DNA from: JBJXGC01 sp046154545
Lineage (GTDB): Bacteria > Chloroflexota > Dehalococcoidia > Tepidiformales > Tepidiformaceae
Direction: 5' to 3'
Length of the DNA: 8,571 nucleotides
Assembly (NCBI GenBank): GCA_046154545.1
Contig: JBJXGC010000201.1
Coordinates: forward strand, 1 to 8,571
Both the position numbers and the translations under genes were made by a program. A model generated the notes under the pieces. That model ran no database searches. It saw only the letters and a program-made list of their open reading frames with translations, and had not been told where the DNA came from. This document shows, piece after piece, positions 1 to 6,751 of the stretch (position 1 is its first letter; each line of letters starts with the position of its first letter).

Positions 1-894
1 ATCGACCTGCTCCGCCGCGCGTTCGACCTCGGCGTGACGTTCTTCGATACGGCCGACACCTACGCCAGCGGCGACGCCGAGACCATCCTCCGCGAGGCCC
101 TTGGCGACCGGCGCGCGGACATGGTCATCGGCACGAAGTTCGGCTACGACATCTACAACAACCCCGACCGGCCGGGTCAGCAGGAGCGGCCGCACGACTG
201 GTCGCCCGGCTACCTGCGCAAGGCGCTCGAAGGTTCACTCAAGCGCCTCGGTACCGACTACATCGACTTCTACCAGCTCCACAACCCGCGTCTCGACGCC
301 ATCCGCTCGGACGAACTGTGGGCCGAGCTCGAAAAGGCGAAAGCCGAGGGCCTGATCCGCGCTTACGGCACCGCCCTCGGGCCCGCCCTCGACCTGCGCC
401 AGATCGACGAGGGTGTGGCCTCCGTGAGCGAACGGCACGCCCCCACCCAGATCATCTACAACCTGCTCGAACAGCCGCTCGGCGAGGGCATCTTCCCGGC
501 AGCACGGGCGGCCGGCGTAGGGGTGATCGCCCGCGTCCCCCACGCCTCGGGGCTGCTCGAGGGGTACATGACGGCCGACACCCAATTCGAGCCCGGCGAC
601 CATCGCAACTGGCGCGTGACCACGAACGAGAAACGGAAGGCCTGGCTCGAGGATGGCCTCGAGAAGGTGAAGCAGCTCGCCTTCCTCACTGAAGGCCGCA
701 CGATCGGCCAGGGCGCCATCCGGTTCGTCCTCCACGAGCCCACGGTCGCCTCGGTGCTGCCCAACATCTACGACGCGAACGGCCTCGAAGAGTACGCGAC
801 CTTCGACGGTGCGGCCCCGCTCACCGAGGCGGATTACGCCCGCGTCCAGGCCCTCTACAGCGAGAACTTCGGCTTCGCCGCCGTCCCCGCCTGA
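1..894 (+). CDS. Aldo/keto reductase, 5' end outside the window
   Basis: NAD(P)H-dependent oxidoreductase of the aldo/keto reductase superfamily, a cytosolic TIM barrel. The reading frame is open from base 1, so the true start and roughly the first 40-50 residues (the first barrel strand) lie to the left; 297 residues are visible. Numbering from base 1, the family's catalytic tetrad can be read: Asp16 in FFDTADTY, Tyr21 in the same motif, Lys46 in IGTKFG, and His94 in YQLHNPR. The LKRLGTDYIDFYQLH block is typical of the bacterial AKRs that act on sugars, aldehydes or quinones. The substrate cannot be told from sequence. It ends 21 nt before the HemQ-type gene with no terminator between them, so the two are probably co-transcribed, but nothing ties this enzyme directly to heme synthesis. 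Family assignment is firm; the specific role is unknown. Confidence 0.93.
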   Translation: MDLLRRAFDLGVTFFDTADTYASGDAETILREALGDRRADMVIGTKFGYDIYNNPDRPGQQERPHDWSPGYLRKALEGSLKRLGTDYIDFYQLHNPRLDAIRSDELWAELEKAKAEGLIRAYGTALGPALDLRQIDEGVASVSERHAPTQIIYNLLEQPLGEGIFPAARAAGVGVIARVPHASGLLEGYMTADTQFEPGDHRNWRVTTNEKRKAWLEDGLEKVKQLAFLTEGRTIGQGAIRFVLHEPTVASVLPNIYDANGLEEYATFDGAAPLTEADYARVQALYSENFGFAAVPA

Positions 895-900
895 CCCACC

Positions 901-907
901 GAGGAGG
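901..907 (+). promoter_or_regulatory. Strong ribosome binding site for the HemQ-type gene
   Basis: GAGGAGG lies 8 nt upstream of ATG 916, a near-perfect Shine-Dalgarno match at ideal spacing. It fixes the start of the downstream gene and suggests efficient translation independent of the upstream reductase. Confidence 0.85.
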
Positions 908-915
908 AATCGACT

Positions 916-1701
916 ATGGCCGAGCACCCTGCAGCCGGCGCCGGCGGACCGCCCGCCCGCCGTGGCCCAATGGTCGATCTCGACCCCTCAGGACAGGTCA
1001 CCCAGAAGGAGCCTGACCGGGCCACCCGCCAGTACCTCAACTACGCCTTCTACAAGCTCGACCCGGCCTTCCGCCGGCTCGACGCCAACGACCGGGCGGC
1101 CGCGCGGGCCGAGTTCGCGGAGCTGCTCGGGCGCTGGGCCGATGACCCGGCGGTCATCCTTCGCACCTACTCCCTCGTGGGCCTGCGGGCCGACGTGGAC
1201 TTCATGCTCTGGCGGATCTCGAACGACCTCGCCTGCTTCCAGGATATGCAGGCCGGGATCAACGGGTCCGCGCTCGGCGCCTACCTCACCCAGCCCCACA
1301 ACTTCCTCTCGCTCCAGCGGAGGACGCAGTACGTCAATCGGGTGGAAGGATCGGGTGAGCATCTTGAGCTCCTTCCCGGCCAGGGCAAGTACCTCTTCGT
1401 CTACCCCTTCGTGAAGACGCGGGCCTGGTACAACCTCAGCCCCCACGCCCGCCAGGGGATGATGGACGAACACATCTTCGCCGCCTCCGCCTTCAAGGGG
1501 ATCCGCCTCAACACGAGCTACAGCTACGGTATCGACGACCAGGAGTTCGTGGTCGCTTTCGACTCGGACTACCCGCAGGAGTTCGTGGACCTCGTCGGCC
1601 GCCTGCGCTACACCGAGGCGAGCCTCTACACGCTCCGCGACACGCCGATGTTCACCTGTGCGAAGGCCGACGTCCCCACCATCCTCGCACAGCTTGGCTG
1701 A
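916..1701 (+). CDS. hemQ: Chlorite dismutase-family coproheme decarboxylase (HemQ/ChdC)
   Basis: Probable coproheme decarboxylase: it converts Fe-coproporphyrin III to heme b by two peroxide-dependent oxidative decarboxylations. The protein has 261 residues, usual for the family, with a proline/glycine-rich leader of about 25 residues before the first ferredoxin-like domain. The second domain holds the signatures: Tyr163 in the YPFVK block (the position of the radical-forming catalytic Tyr in HemQ), WYN at 171-173, the proximal heme ligand His186 in MMDEH, GIDDQEF at 205-211, and the TLRDTPMFTC block at 239-248. Counting back from GIDD, the distal position that is Arg in true chlorite dismutases, Gln in Firmicutes HemQ and Ala in actinobacterial HemQ is Leu198 here. 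Absence of the distal Arg argues against chlorite dismutation. The hem operon directly downstream supports a heme role. An uncharacterised Cld-like peroxidase remains possible. Confidence 0.87.
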   Translation: MAEHPAAGAGGPPARRGPMVDLDPSGQVTQKEPDRATRQYLNYAFYKLDPAFRRLDANDRAAARAEFAELLGRWADDPAVILRTYSLVGLRADVDFMLWRISNDLACFQDMQAGINGSALGAYLTQPHNFLSLQRRTQYVNRVEGSGEHLELLPGQGKYLFVYPFVKTRAWYNLSPHARQGMMDEHIFAASAFKGIRLNTSYSYGIDDQEFVVAFDSDYPQEFVDLVGRLRYTEASLYTLRDTPMFTCAKADVPTILAQLG

Positions 1702-1800
1702 AGCGCGGCCGGCTTTCCGCGGCGGTTGCAGCCGATGCGCCGCGCTCCTAATATTGTCTTCGAACGCTCATCACTACTGGATTTGAGAACTTTGGAAGAT
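1702..1800 (+). other. Short non-coding stretch with AT-rich island before hemA
   Basis: This 99-nt gap is the only sizeable break in coding sequence. Its first half is GC-rich. From about 1749 it switches to AT-rich sequence unlike the rest of the window. Read in the hemA frame, it would use codons such as AAT, ATT, TCA, CTA, AGA, ACT and several TTG, which the neighbouring genes largely avoid. That suggests promoter and leader rather than protein. No riboswitch-sized structure fits. Confidence 0.6.
1726..1754 (+). promoter_or_regulatory. Candidate sigma-70-type promoter for the hem operon
   Basis: TTGCAG at 1726-1731 (a partial -35 match) and TAATAT at 1749-1754 (4 of 6 to the -10 consensus) are separated by exactly 17 nt. 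The -10 sits at the edge of the only AT-rich stretch nearby. Transcription would begin near 1761, leaving a leader of about 40 nt to the preferred TTG start at 1801. The prediction is by eye and the -35 is weak. Confidence 0.5.
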
Positions 1801-2901
1801 TTGCAGCTGTGCGGCTGGGCGACGGCGTCGATGACCCGGGGCGAAGTGGAAGCAGTGAACCGGGCGGTCGACGGTCATCTTGGGGCCGTCACGGTCACCA
1901 CCTGCCAGCGAATCGAGGTGCTGAGCGAAGGCGGCCTCTGCACGTCGGCCGGGCACCTCCGGCAGCGGGGCCGCGACGCCCTCCAGCACCTTGCGGAGGT
2001 GGCGGCCGGCCTGCACTCGGTCGTCCTCGGGGAGCCGCAGGTGCTCGGCCAGGTCCGCGCCGGGCTGGCTGACGCGCCAGCCGCCTGGGGACGGTATACC
2101 GGCGCCGCCCTCGCAGCCGCACGCGAACTTCGCCGCCGTGAGCACTTCGCGATGCATTCCGGGCACCTCCTCGACCGTGGCCTGGCCGCCCTGGAGATGG
2201 CGCCGGCCGGCCGCCTGCTCGTGCTCGGGGCGGGGCCCATGGGCCGGCTGATCGCCGCCCGCGGTCTCGAACTCGGCTTTGCGGAGGTGCTCGTCGCTTC
2301 GCGCACCGTGCCTACCACGAGCCCCGCTGGGGCTCTCCATGTCCCCCTTGAGGCGGTGGCGCGGCTGGCGCCGGTCCGCCTGATCGTTGGCTGCCTGGGC
2401 GCGGCCGCACCGGAGCTTCACCCGCTGGACCTGCCGGCTACGGACGCCCTCTTCGACCTCGGCACGCCCCGGAACTTCGGCGCCGATCACCGGGTGGCCC
2501 TGGTCGCGCTCGCTGACCTCCTGAACGACCCGGACCCGGCCATGGCAGTCCGCCGCCAGGAGCTGGCCGCTCGCCTCGGCCACCTGCTCGACCGCCGCCT
2601 GGAGATGGCCTCGCGCGATGCCGACTCGACGATCGGCATGCTGCGGCAGGAGATCGAACGGGTCCGCAGCCACGAGGTGGCGCGCATTCAGAAGCTGCAC
2701 CCCGAGATCCCCGCGGGGACGGCTGACGCCATCACGCAGGCCCTGGTCAACAAGCTCTTCCACCTGCCGGCCGAACGTCTCCGCAACCTCGACGACGGCG
2801 CCCTCCGCGATCGCCTGGTCGACCTCTTCCTGCGGGACGAGGGTGACCATGCCGGCCGAGGGGGCGGGCCGCGCGACCTCGCAGCGGCGGCGTCACGATG
2901 A
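1801..2901 (+). CDS. hemA: Glutamyl-tRNA reductase, compact form
   Basis: Catalyses NADPH-dependent reduction of Glu-tRNA(Glu) to glutamate-1-semialdehyde, the first step of C5-pathway tetrapyrrole synthesis. With the start at TTG 1801 (366 residues), catalytic Cys35 lies in TTCQR (usually TCNR), GEPQVLGQV spans 77-85 (the classical GEPQILGQVK motif), and the Rossmann motif GAGPMG is at 143-148. The C-terminal dimerisation helices include the LVNKLFH motif at 315-321. The protein is short for a family of about 400-460 residues; the catalytic N-domain and the Rossmann domain both lack loops. Start: TTG 1801 yields MQLCGWATAS, matching the usual first beta strand, and upstream codons look non-coding. 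Alternatives are ATG 1735, TTG 1726, 1783 or 1792; no Shine-Dalgarno is decisive. The stop overlaps the next start (ATGA). First gene of the operon. Confidence 0.94.
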   Translation: MQLCGWATASMTRGEVEAVNRAVDGHLGAVTVTTCQRIEVLSEGGLCTSAGHLRQRGRDALQHLAEVAAGLHSVVLGEPQVLGQVRAGLADAPAAWGRYTGAALAAARELRRREHFAMHSGHLLDRGLAALEMAPAGRLLVLGAGPMGRLIAARGLELGFAEVLVASRTVPTTSPAGALHVPLEAVARLAPVRLIVGCLGAAAPELHPLDLPATDALFDLGTPRNFGADHRVALVALADLLNDPDPAMAVRRQELAARLGHLLDRRLEMASRDADSTIGMLRQEIERVRSHEVARIQKLHPEIPAGTADAITQALVNKLFHLPAERLRNLDDGALRDRLVDLFLRDEGDHAGRGGGPRDLAAAASR

Positions 2902-4046
2902 CCGCCGTCCTCCCCTCCATCCGGCTCGATGACCCGGTCAACGCGGCCATCCTCGCCATCTCCGAGGATCGGCTCGAGGGCTTCCACCGCGACCCCTTCA
3001 GCGAGATCGCGCGCCTCTCCGGCGTTGCCGTGACCGATGTCCGCGATCGGATCCGGGCCCTTCTCGAAGCCGGCACCATCCGGCGTGTGCGCCAGACGCT
3101 GATGGCGACGAACCTCGCCCACGGCGCCCTGGCGGCATGGGAGGTGCCCGCCGACCGCCTCAGCGAGGCGTTCGACTTCATGTGCGAGGACCCGTTTTCG
3201 GGCCACGTCGTCATCCGTTCGACGGACGCAGGCACGGCCGGGTCGGCCTACCGCCTCTGGACGACGCTCAAGGTGCCAGAGGGGTACGCCATCGAGCGTC
3301 ATGCCGCCTACCTGGCCGCCCAGGTTGGCGCCACCCACTTCCGCCTGATGCCGGCGAAGCGGCTCTTCGCCCTGGGTGTGGGCCACCTCCGCCGCCGCGG
3401 TATGGAGACCGGGAGCCGCGCCCCCGAACTGGCCGAAGTGCGCGACACCGAGATCGTGAGCCTGGACGAGCGCGAGTGGCGGGTGCTCACCGCCCTCAAG
3501 CGGGAGTTCGAGCCCGGGGAGATCCGTGAGGAGCCCTGGGGCCCGCGGGCGGACGAGGCGGGGGTGCCGCTGGACGAATTCGCGGCCGTGGCCCGCAGCC
3601 TGAACGAACGTGGCGTCATCGGCCGCTTCAGCACCTTCCTCGAACATGTGAAGCCGACCGCCGAGGGCGAACGCGTGACCCGCTACAACGCCCTCTTCCA
3701 CTGGGCCGTCCCGCCCGGCCGGGAGATCGACGCCGGTCGCGAGGTCGGCCGCCACCACATCATGACCCACGCCTACTGGCGCGAAGGCGGCCCCGAGTTT
3801 CGCGGCGTGAACGTGATGGGCGTGGCCCACGGCACCGAGAAGGAGCTGGTCCTCGCCCACAAGGCAGCGATCGACGCGCACCTCGCGGAGGCCGGCATCG
3901 CCGTGTCGTACACGAACGTCTTCTGGGGCGGGCGGAGCGAGATCAAGCCCTCCGAGATCTCGCCGATCGCCTACGCCGCATGGTGCCGGGAGCACGGGCT
4001 CGACCCCGCTGCCATGCGGACCGCCGAACCCGGCCCGGCGGCCTGA
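2898..4046 (+). CDS. ahbAB: Fused siroheme decarboxylase AhbA-AhbB (Lrp/AsnC-like)
   Basis: Probable siroheme decarboxylase, removing the acetate carboxyls at C12 and C18 to give 12,18-didecarboxysiroheme. AhbA and AhbB (or NirD and NirL) are usually two proteins of about 150-200 residues; here 382 residues hold two tandem units, each a winged-helix plus an Lrp-like alpha/beta domain. Unit 1: helix-turn-helix about 10-67, then YRLWTTLKVP (118-127) and LMPAKRLFALGV (150-161), matching the AhbA/NirD blocks resembling NLWFTL and LP-x-RxFKIGV. Unit 2: helix-turn-helix about 188-247, TRYNALFHWAVP (261-272), THAYWR (290-295) in place of SHCYxR, and VNVMGVAHG (304-312) in place of YNLFTMVHG. Automated annotation would likely call it an AsnC-type regulator, but the enzyme-specific blocks and the siroheme genes on either side favour catalysis. 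Heme d1 use is less likely because no nir genes are seen. ATGA overlap with hemA indicates translational coupling. Confidence 0.84.
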   Translation: MTAVLPSIRLDDPVNAAILAISEDRLEGFHRDPFSEIARLSGVAVTDVRDRIRALLEAGTIRRVRQTLMATNLAHGALAAWEVPADRLSEAFDFMCEDPFSGHVVIRSTDAGTAGSAYRLWTTLKVPEGYAIERHAAYLAAQVGATHFRLMPAKRLFALGVGHLRRRGMETGSRAPELAEVRDTEIVSLDEREWRVLTALKREFEPGEIREEPWGPRADEAGVPLDEFAAVARSLNERGVIGRFSTFLEHVKPTAEGERVTRYNALFHWAVPPGREIDAGREVGRHHIMTHAYWREGGPEFRGVNVMGVAHGTEKELVLAHKAAIDAHLAEAGIAVSYTNVFWGGRSEIKPSEISPIAYAAWCREHGLDPAAMRTAEPGPAA

Positions 4047-4048
4047 CG

Positions 4049-5542
4049 ATGGCAGCGGGCCACGTCTGGCTGGTTGGCGCCGGCCCCGGCGACCCCGGGC
4101 TCCTCACCCTCAACGCCGCGCAGGCCTTGAGCCAGGCCGACCTCGTCCTTTACGACGCCCTCGTCAGCCCGGCCATCCTCCGCCACGCCCCGGGCAGCGC
4201 GGAGCTCCGCTTTGCCGGGAAGCGGAGCGGCGCCCACGGCATCAGCCAGGCGGGGATCGAGGAACTCATCGTCGCCGAGGCGCTGGCCGGCAGGCGCGTT
4301 GTGCGCCTCAAGGGTGGCGACCCCTTCGTCTTCGGCCGGGGCGGCGAAGAGGCGCTCGCTTGCCGCCGGGCCGGGGTCCCCTTCACCGTTGTGCCGGGGG
4401 TGACCTCGGCCATCGCTGCCGCTGCCTACGCGGGCATCCCCGTGACCCACCGCGGTGTCGCCAGCAGCTTCATGGTCGTCACCGGGAGCGAGCCCGGCGA
4501 AGGCCCCGCGACCGTCGACTGGGAGGCGGCCGCCCGGGCCGACACGCTGGTTATCCTGATGGGTGTGGCCACCCTCGCCGAGAACATGGGGCGCCTCGCC
4601 GCCGCCGGCCGCTCGCCGGAGACGCCCGTGGCCTGTATCCGCTGGGGCACGCGCCCCGACCAGCAGGTAGCTCGGAGCACGATTTCGGGCATTGCAACCG
4701 CCGTGCGTGAGGCCGGGTTGGCCTCACCCTTCGTCACCGTCGTGGGCGACGCCGTGGCGCTCGCCGGCGAACTCGCCTGGTTCGCGCCCGGCCCACTGGC
4801 CGGCAAGCGGGTGGTCGTTACGCGGGCGCGGGCCCAGTCGAGCGACCTCGCGGCGAAGCTGGAGGCGCTCGGCGCCTACGTCGTCGAAGCGCCCGTAATC
4901 GGTATCCGGCCCCACCGGGACGGGCTGACGACGGACGAGCGGGTGGCCTCGCGCTGGGACTGGGTGGTCTTCAGCAGCGCCAACGGGGTGACCGCGTTTT
5001 TCGACGCCCTCGGCGCTGCTGGGCGCGACGCTCGCTCGCTCGCCAGCACGCGGATCGCGGCGATCGGGATCGCGACCGCGGAGGCCGTCCGGGCGCGCGG
5101 CGTGCTCCCCGACTTCCTTCCCAGCCGGGCAACCTCCGAGTGCCTGGCGGCCGAGATCGACCGCGTGTCCGGCGCCCGCGTCCTCCTCCCCGTATCGACC
5201 CTGACCGACGACCGCCTGGCCGACGCCCTGCGGAAGCGTGGCGCCCTCGTTGAGCAGGTCGCCGTGTACGAAAACGTCTTCCAGCCGCTCGACGCGGAAC
5301 GGCTGCGGGAGGTCGCGGAAGCGGATGCCGTAACCTTCACCAGCGCGTCCACGGCCCACAACCTGGCCGAGGCGCTGGGTGAGACGGCACTGCCGGCGGG
5401 GGCGAAGCTCATCAGTATCGGGCCGCAGACCTCGGAGGCGGTGCGCCAGGTGTTCGGCCGCATCGACCGGGAGGCGGCGGGGCCGTCGATTGAGGCGCTG
5501 ATCGAAGCCGTCCAGGAGGTGCTCATTGGGCATGCTAATTGA
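4049..5542 (+). CDS. cobA-hemD: Fused uroporphyrinogen-III C-methyltransferase / uroporphyrinogen-III synthase
   Basis: Bifunctional 497-residue enzyme. Residues 1-246 are a SAM-dependent uroporphyrinogen III methyltransferase (SUMT), making precorrin-2. Visible motifs are VGAGPGDPGLLTL (9-21), RLKGGDPFVFGRGGEE (86-101), VPGVTSA (115-121) and GIPVTHRG (129-136). Residues 250-497 are uroporphyrinogen III synthase, which closes and inverts ring D of hydroxymethylbilane. It shows the start strand GKRVVVTRA (252-260), FSSANGV (308-314), IGIATAEAV (339-347), a TFTSAST block (429-435) and SIGPQTS (456-462). The linker is only a few residues. ATG 4049 lies 2 nt after the previous stop and begins exactly at the conserved first SUMT strand; the frame stays open further upstream, but that part reads as low-complexity sequence inside the preceding gene. 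Both reactions feed siroheme, so the fusion may channel uroporphyrinogen III away from decarboxylation. Fusions of this kind are known in many bacteria. Confidence 0.96.
   Translation: MAAGHVWLVGAGPGDPGLLTLNAAQALSQADLVLYDALVSPAILRHAPGSAELRFAGKRSGAHGISQAGIEELIVAEALAGRRVVRLKGGDPFVFGRGGEEALACRRAGVPFTVVPGVTSAIAAAAYAGIPVTHRGVASSFMVVTGSEPGEGPATVDWEAAARADTLVILMGVATLAENMGRLAAAGRSPETPVACIRWGTRPDQQVARSTISGIATAVREAGLASPFVTVVGDAVALAGELAWFAPGPLAGKRVVVTRARAQSSDLAAKLEALGAYVVEAPVIGIRPHRDGLTTDERVASRWDWVVFSSANGVTAFFDALGAAGRDARSLASTRIAAIGIATAEAVRARGVLPDFLPSRATSECLAAEIDRVSGARVLLPVSTLTDDRLADALRKRGALVEQVAVYENVFQPLDAERLREVAEADAVTFTSASTAHNLAEALGETALPAGAKLISIGPQTSEAVRQVFGRIDREAAGPSIEALIEAVQEVLIGHAN
5514..5521 (+). 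promoter_or_regulatory. Strong ribosome binding site inside the end of cobA-hemD
   Basis: AGGAGGTG is close to a full anti-Shine-Dalgarno complement. From the end of AGGAGG, TTG 5526 lies 6 nt downstream and ATG 5532 lies 12 nt downstream. The spacing favours the TTG; the codon type favours the ATG. It serves the precorrin-2 dehydrogenase gene while lying within cobA-hemD codons. Confidence 0.8.
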
Positions 5543-6044
5543 CCTCCAGCCCGCGGCCGGGCCCGCCCTCGTCGTGGGCGGCGGGACCATCGCCCTGCGC
5601 CGCGCGAAGCTCCTGGCTGAGGCGGAGTTCGAGATCGTAATAGTTGCGCCCGTACTCTCCGCCGAGCTGCGCCTTCTCCCCTTCGTAACCGTATTCGAGC
5701 GGACGTTTGCGGAGGGCGACATTGCCCTGCGCGACTTCGCCCTCGTCCTCGCCTGTACGGACGACCGCGACGTAAACCACGAGATCGGACGGCTGGCCCG
5801 GGCGGCAAGGATCCCGGTGGTGGTGGCCGACCGCAAAGAGGAGAGCACCTTCTTTACCCCTGCCACCATCCGCGAAGGTGGCTTCGCGATCGCGGTCTCG
5901 ACGGGCGGCGCCTCGCCCGAGGTGGCGCGCTCGATCCGGGCCCGCATCGTCGAAGTCGTGGCGCCGTATAGCTACCAGCTGCGCAAGGCGCACGCCGAAC
6001 GCGAGGTCCGGTTGCGGGCCGCACGGGGCGAGAGGCCCATATGA
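5526..6044 (+). CDS. sirC: Precorrin-2 dehydrogenase (SirC/Met8 type, CysG N-terminal-like)
   Basis: NAD-dependent oxidation of precorrin-2 to sirohydrochlorin, the second step toward siroheme. The protein is 172 residues, close to the catalytic N-terminal core of CysG and slightly shorter than stand-alone SirC. It shows the Rossmann motif VVGGG (16-20), LACTDDRDVN (75-84, family-typical ATDDxxVN), Asp102 in VVVADR at the position of the proposed catalytic Asp of Met8p/CysG, STFFTPA (107-113), and AIAVSTGGASPEVARSIR (121-138). The start is either TTG 5526 (better spaced from the ribosome binding site) or ATG 5532; the two differ by two residues. It overlaps cobA-hemD by 17 or 11 nt. Since a separate chelatase gene follows, this enzyme is likely only a dehydrogenase. 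The stop overlaps the next start in ATGA. Confidence 0.93.
   Translation: MGMLIDLQPAAGPALVVGGGTIALRRAKLLAEAEFEIVIVAPVLSAELRLLPFVTVFERTFAEGDIALRDFALVLACTDDRDVNHEIGRLARAARIPVVVADRKEESTFFTPATIREGGFAIAVSTGGASPEVARSIRARIVEVVAPYSYQLRKAHAEREVRLRAARGERPI
6030..6035 (+). promoter_or_regulatory. Ribosome binding site for the chelatase gene
   Basis: GAGAGG lies 5 nt before ATG 6041, within the last codons of the dehydrogenase gene. It supports the ATGA-overlap start. Confidence 0.65.
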
Positions 6045-6751
6045 ACGACCCGCTGCTGCTCCTCGGGCACGGCTCCGCGAAGGACGCAAACGCCGGCCAG
6101 GCCATCCGCGACCACGCCGCAAGCATCCGGCGGACGGCCCCGTCCCGCCACGTGGGCGCCGGCTTCTGGAAGGAGAGCCCTTCCTTCGGCGACTGTCTCG
6201 CCGCCTGCCCTCCCGGCCGGGTCACCGTCGTCCCCATGTTCATGGCCGAGGGCTACTACACCGACGAAGTGCTGCCCCGCGAGTTTGGCCCGGCCCGGGA
6301 GGCCGGCAGAAGCATCCGCATCACGGCGCCCATCGGCGCGCACCCGCGGATGATGGACGCCATCCTCGCCCGGGCGCGCGAAGCCGGGGCCACCCCCGCC
6401 GACGCGGTCGTGGTCCTCGGCCACGGGACGCCCCGCAACCCTCGCTCCGGCGACACCGCCTACGCCCAGGCCGAGCGCATCCGCGATGCCGGTGAGTTCG
6501 CCGAAGTCGCGACCGTCTTCCTTGACCAGGAACCCTCGATGCTGCGGGTGTTCGAGTTCGTCCGGGCGGAGCGAGCGGTGATCGTGCCGTTCTTCGTGGC
6601 CGACGGCTGGCATGCGGGGCAGACCATCCCGGCCGAACTGCGGGCACTGGAAGAGGCCCACCGGTTGGTCTACGCGCGCGCGGCGGGCACACATTCAATC
6701 GTCACGGAGATCATCCTCGAACTGAGCGGAGGGACAGGCACTCATGGATAA
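6041..6751 (+). CDS. sirB: Sirohydrochlorin chelatase (CbiX/SirB family, two-domain form)
   Basis: Probable ferrochelatase inserting Fe2+ into sirohydrochlorin to give siroheme; cobalt insertion for cobalamin is the alternative in this family. The 236 residues form two homologous halves, each starting with a GHG motif: LLLLGHGSAKDAN (5-17) and VVVLGHGTPRNP (123-134). In well-studied SirB/CbiX the metal-binding His pair lies in the N-terminal half. Here the second His of that half is lost (AEGYYTDEVLP, Tyr72-Tyr73), while the C-terminal half retains both His128 and His191 (VADGWHAGQTIP). The active site therefore seems to sit in the C-terminal half. Position between the precorrin-2 dehydrogenase and hemL, with AhbAB in the same operon, favours iron as the metal. 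The gene overlaps the upstream gene by 4 nt and hemL by 8 nt. Confidence 0.88.
   Translation: MNDPLLLLGHGSAKDANAGQAIRDHAASIRRTAPSRHVGAGFWKESPSFGDCLAACPPGRVTVVPMFMAEGYYTDEVLPREFGPAREAGRSIRITAPIGAHPRMMDAILARAREAGATPADAVVVLGHGTPRNPRSGDTAYAQAERIRDAGEFAEVATVFLDQEPSMLRVFEFVRAERAVIVPFFVADGWHAGQTIPAELRALEEAHRLVYARAAGTHSIVTEIILELSGGTGTHG

Noticed and set aside
916..1701. True chlorite dismutase
   Set aside because: The distal Arg needed for efficient chlorite conversion is replaced by Leu198, and the genomic context is heme synthesis, not perchlorate or chlorate respiration.
1704..1721. Possible hairpin terminator after the HemQ gene
   Set aside because: CGCGG and CCGCG can pair around an 8-nt loop, but the stem is only 5 bp and no T-run follows; in GC-rich DNA this arises by chance.
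1774..2850. Long open frame on the minus strand opposite hemA (358 codons)
   Set aside because: It is a by-product of high GC on the opposite strand of a clear hemA; its translation is low-complexity, rich in R, G, A and V, with no recognisable motif.
2688..3995. Long minus-strand open frame (435 codons) opposite the siroheme decarboxylase fusion
   Set aside because: Same reason: it mirrors a recognised gene and shows no family signature or ribosome binding site worth noting.
2898..4046. Reading as a plain Lrp/AsnC transcription regulator
   Set aside because: It has two tandem units, AhbA-like LW-x-TL and LP-x-x-RLF-x-x-GV blocks, an AhbB-like HAYWR block, and sits inside a siroheme operon; a ligand-sensing role is not excluded but is second choice.
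4724..5947. Minus-strand open frame (407 codons) across the cobA-hemD and sirC junction
   Set aside because: It spans two well-supported + strand genes and has no coherent protein-like composition.
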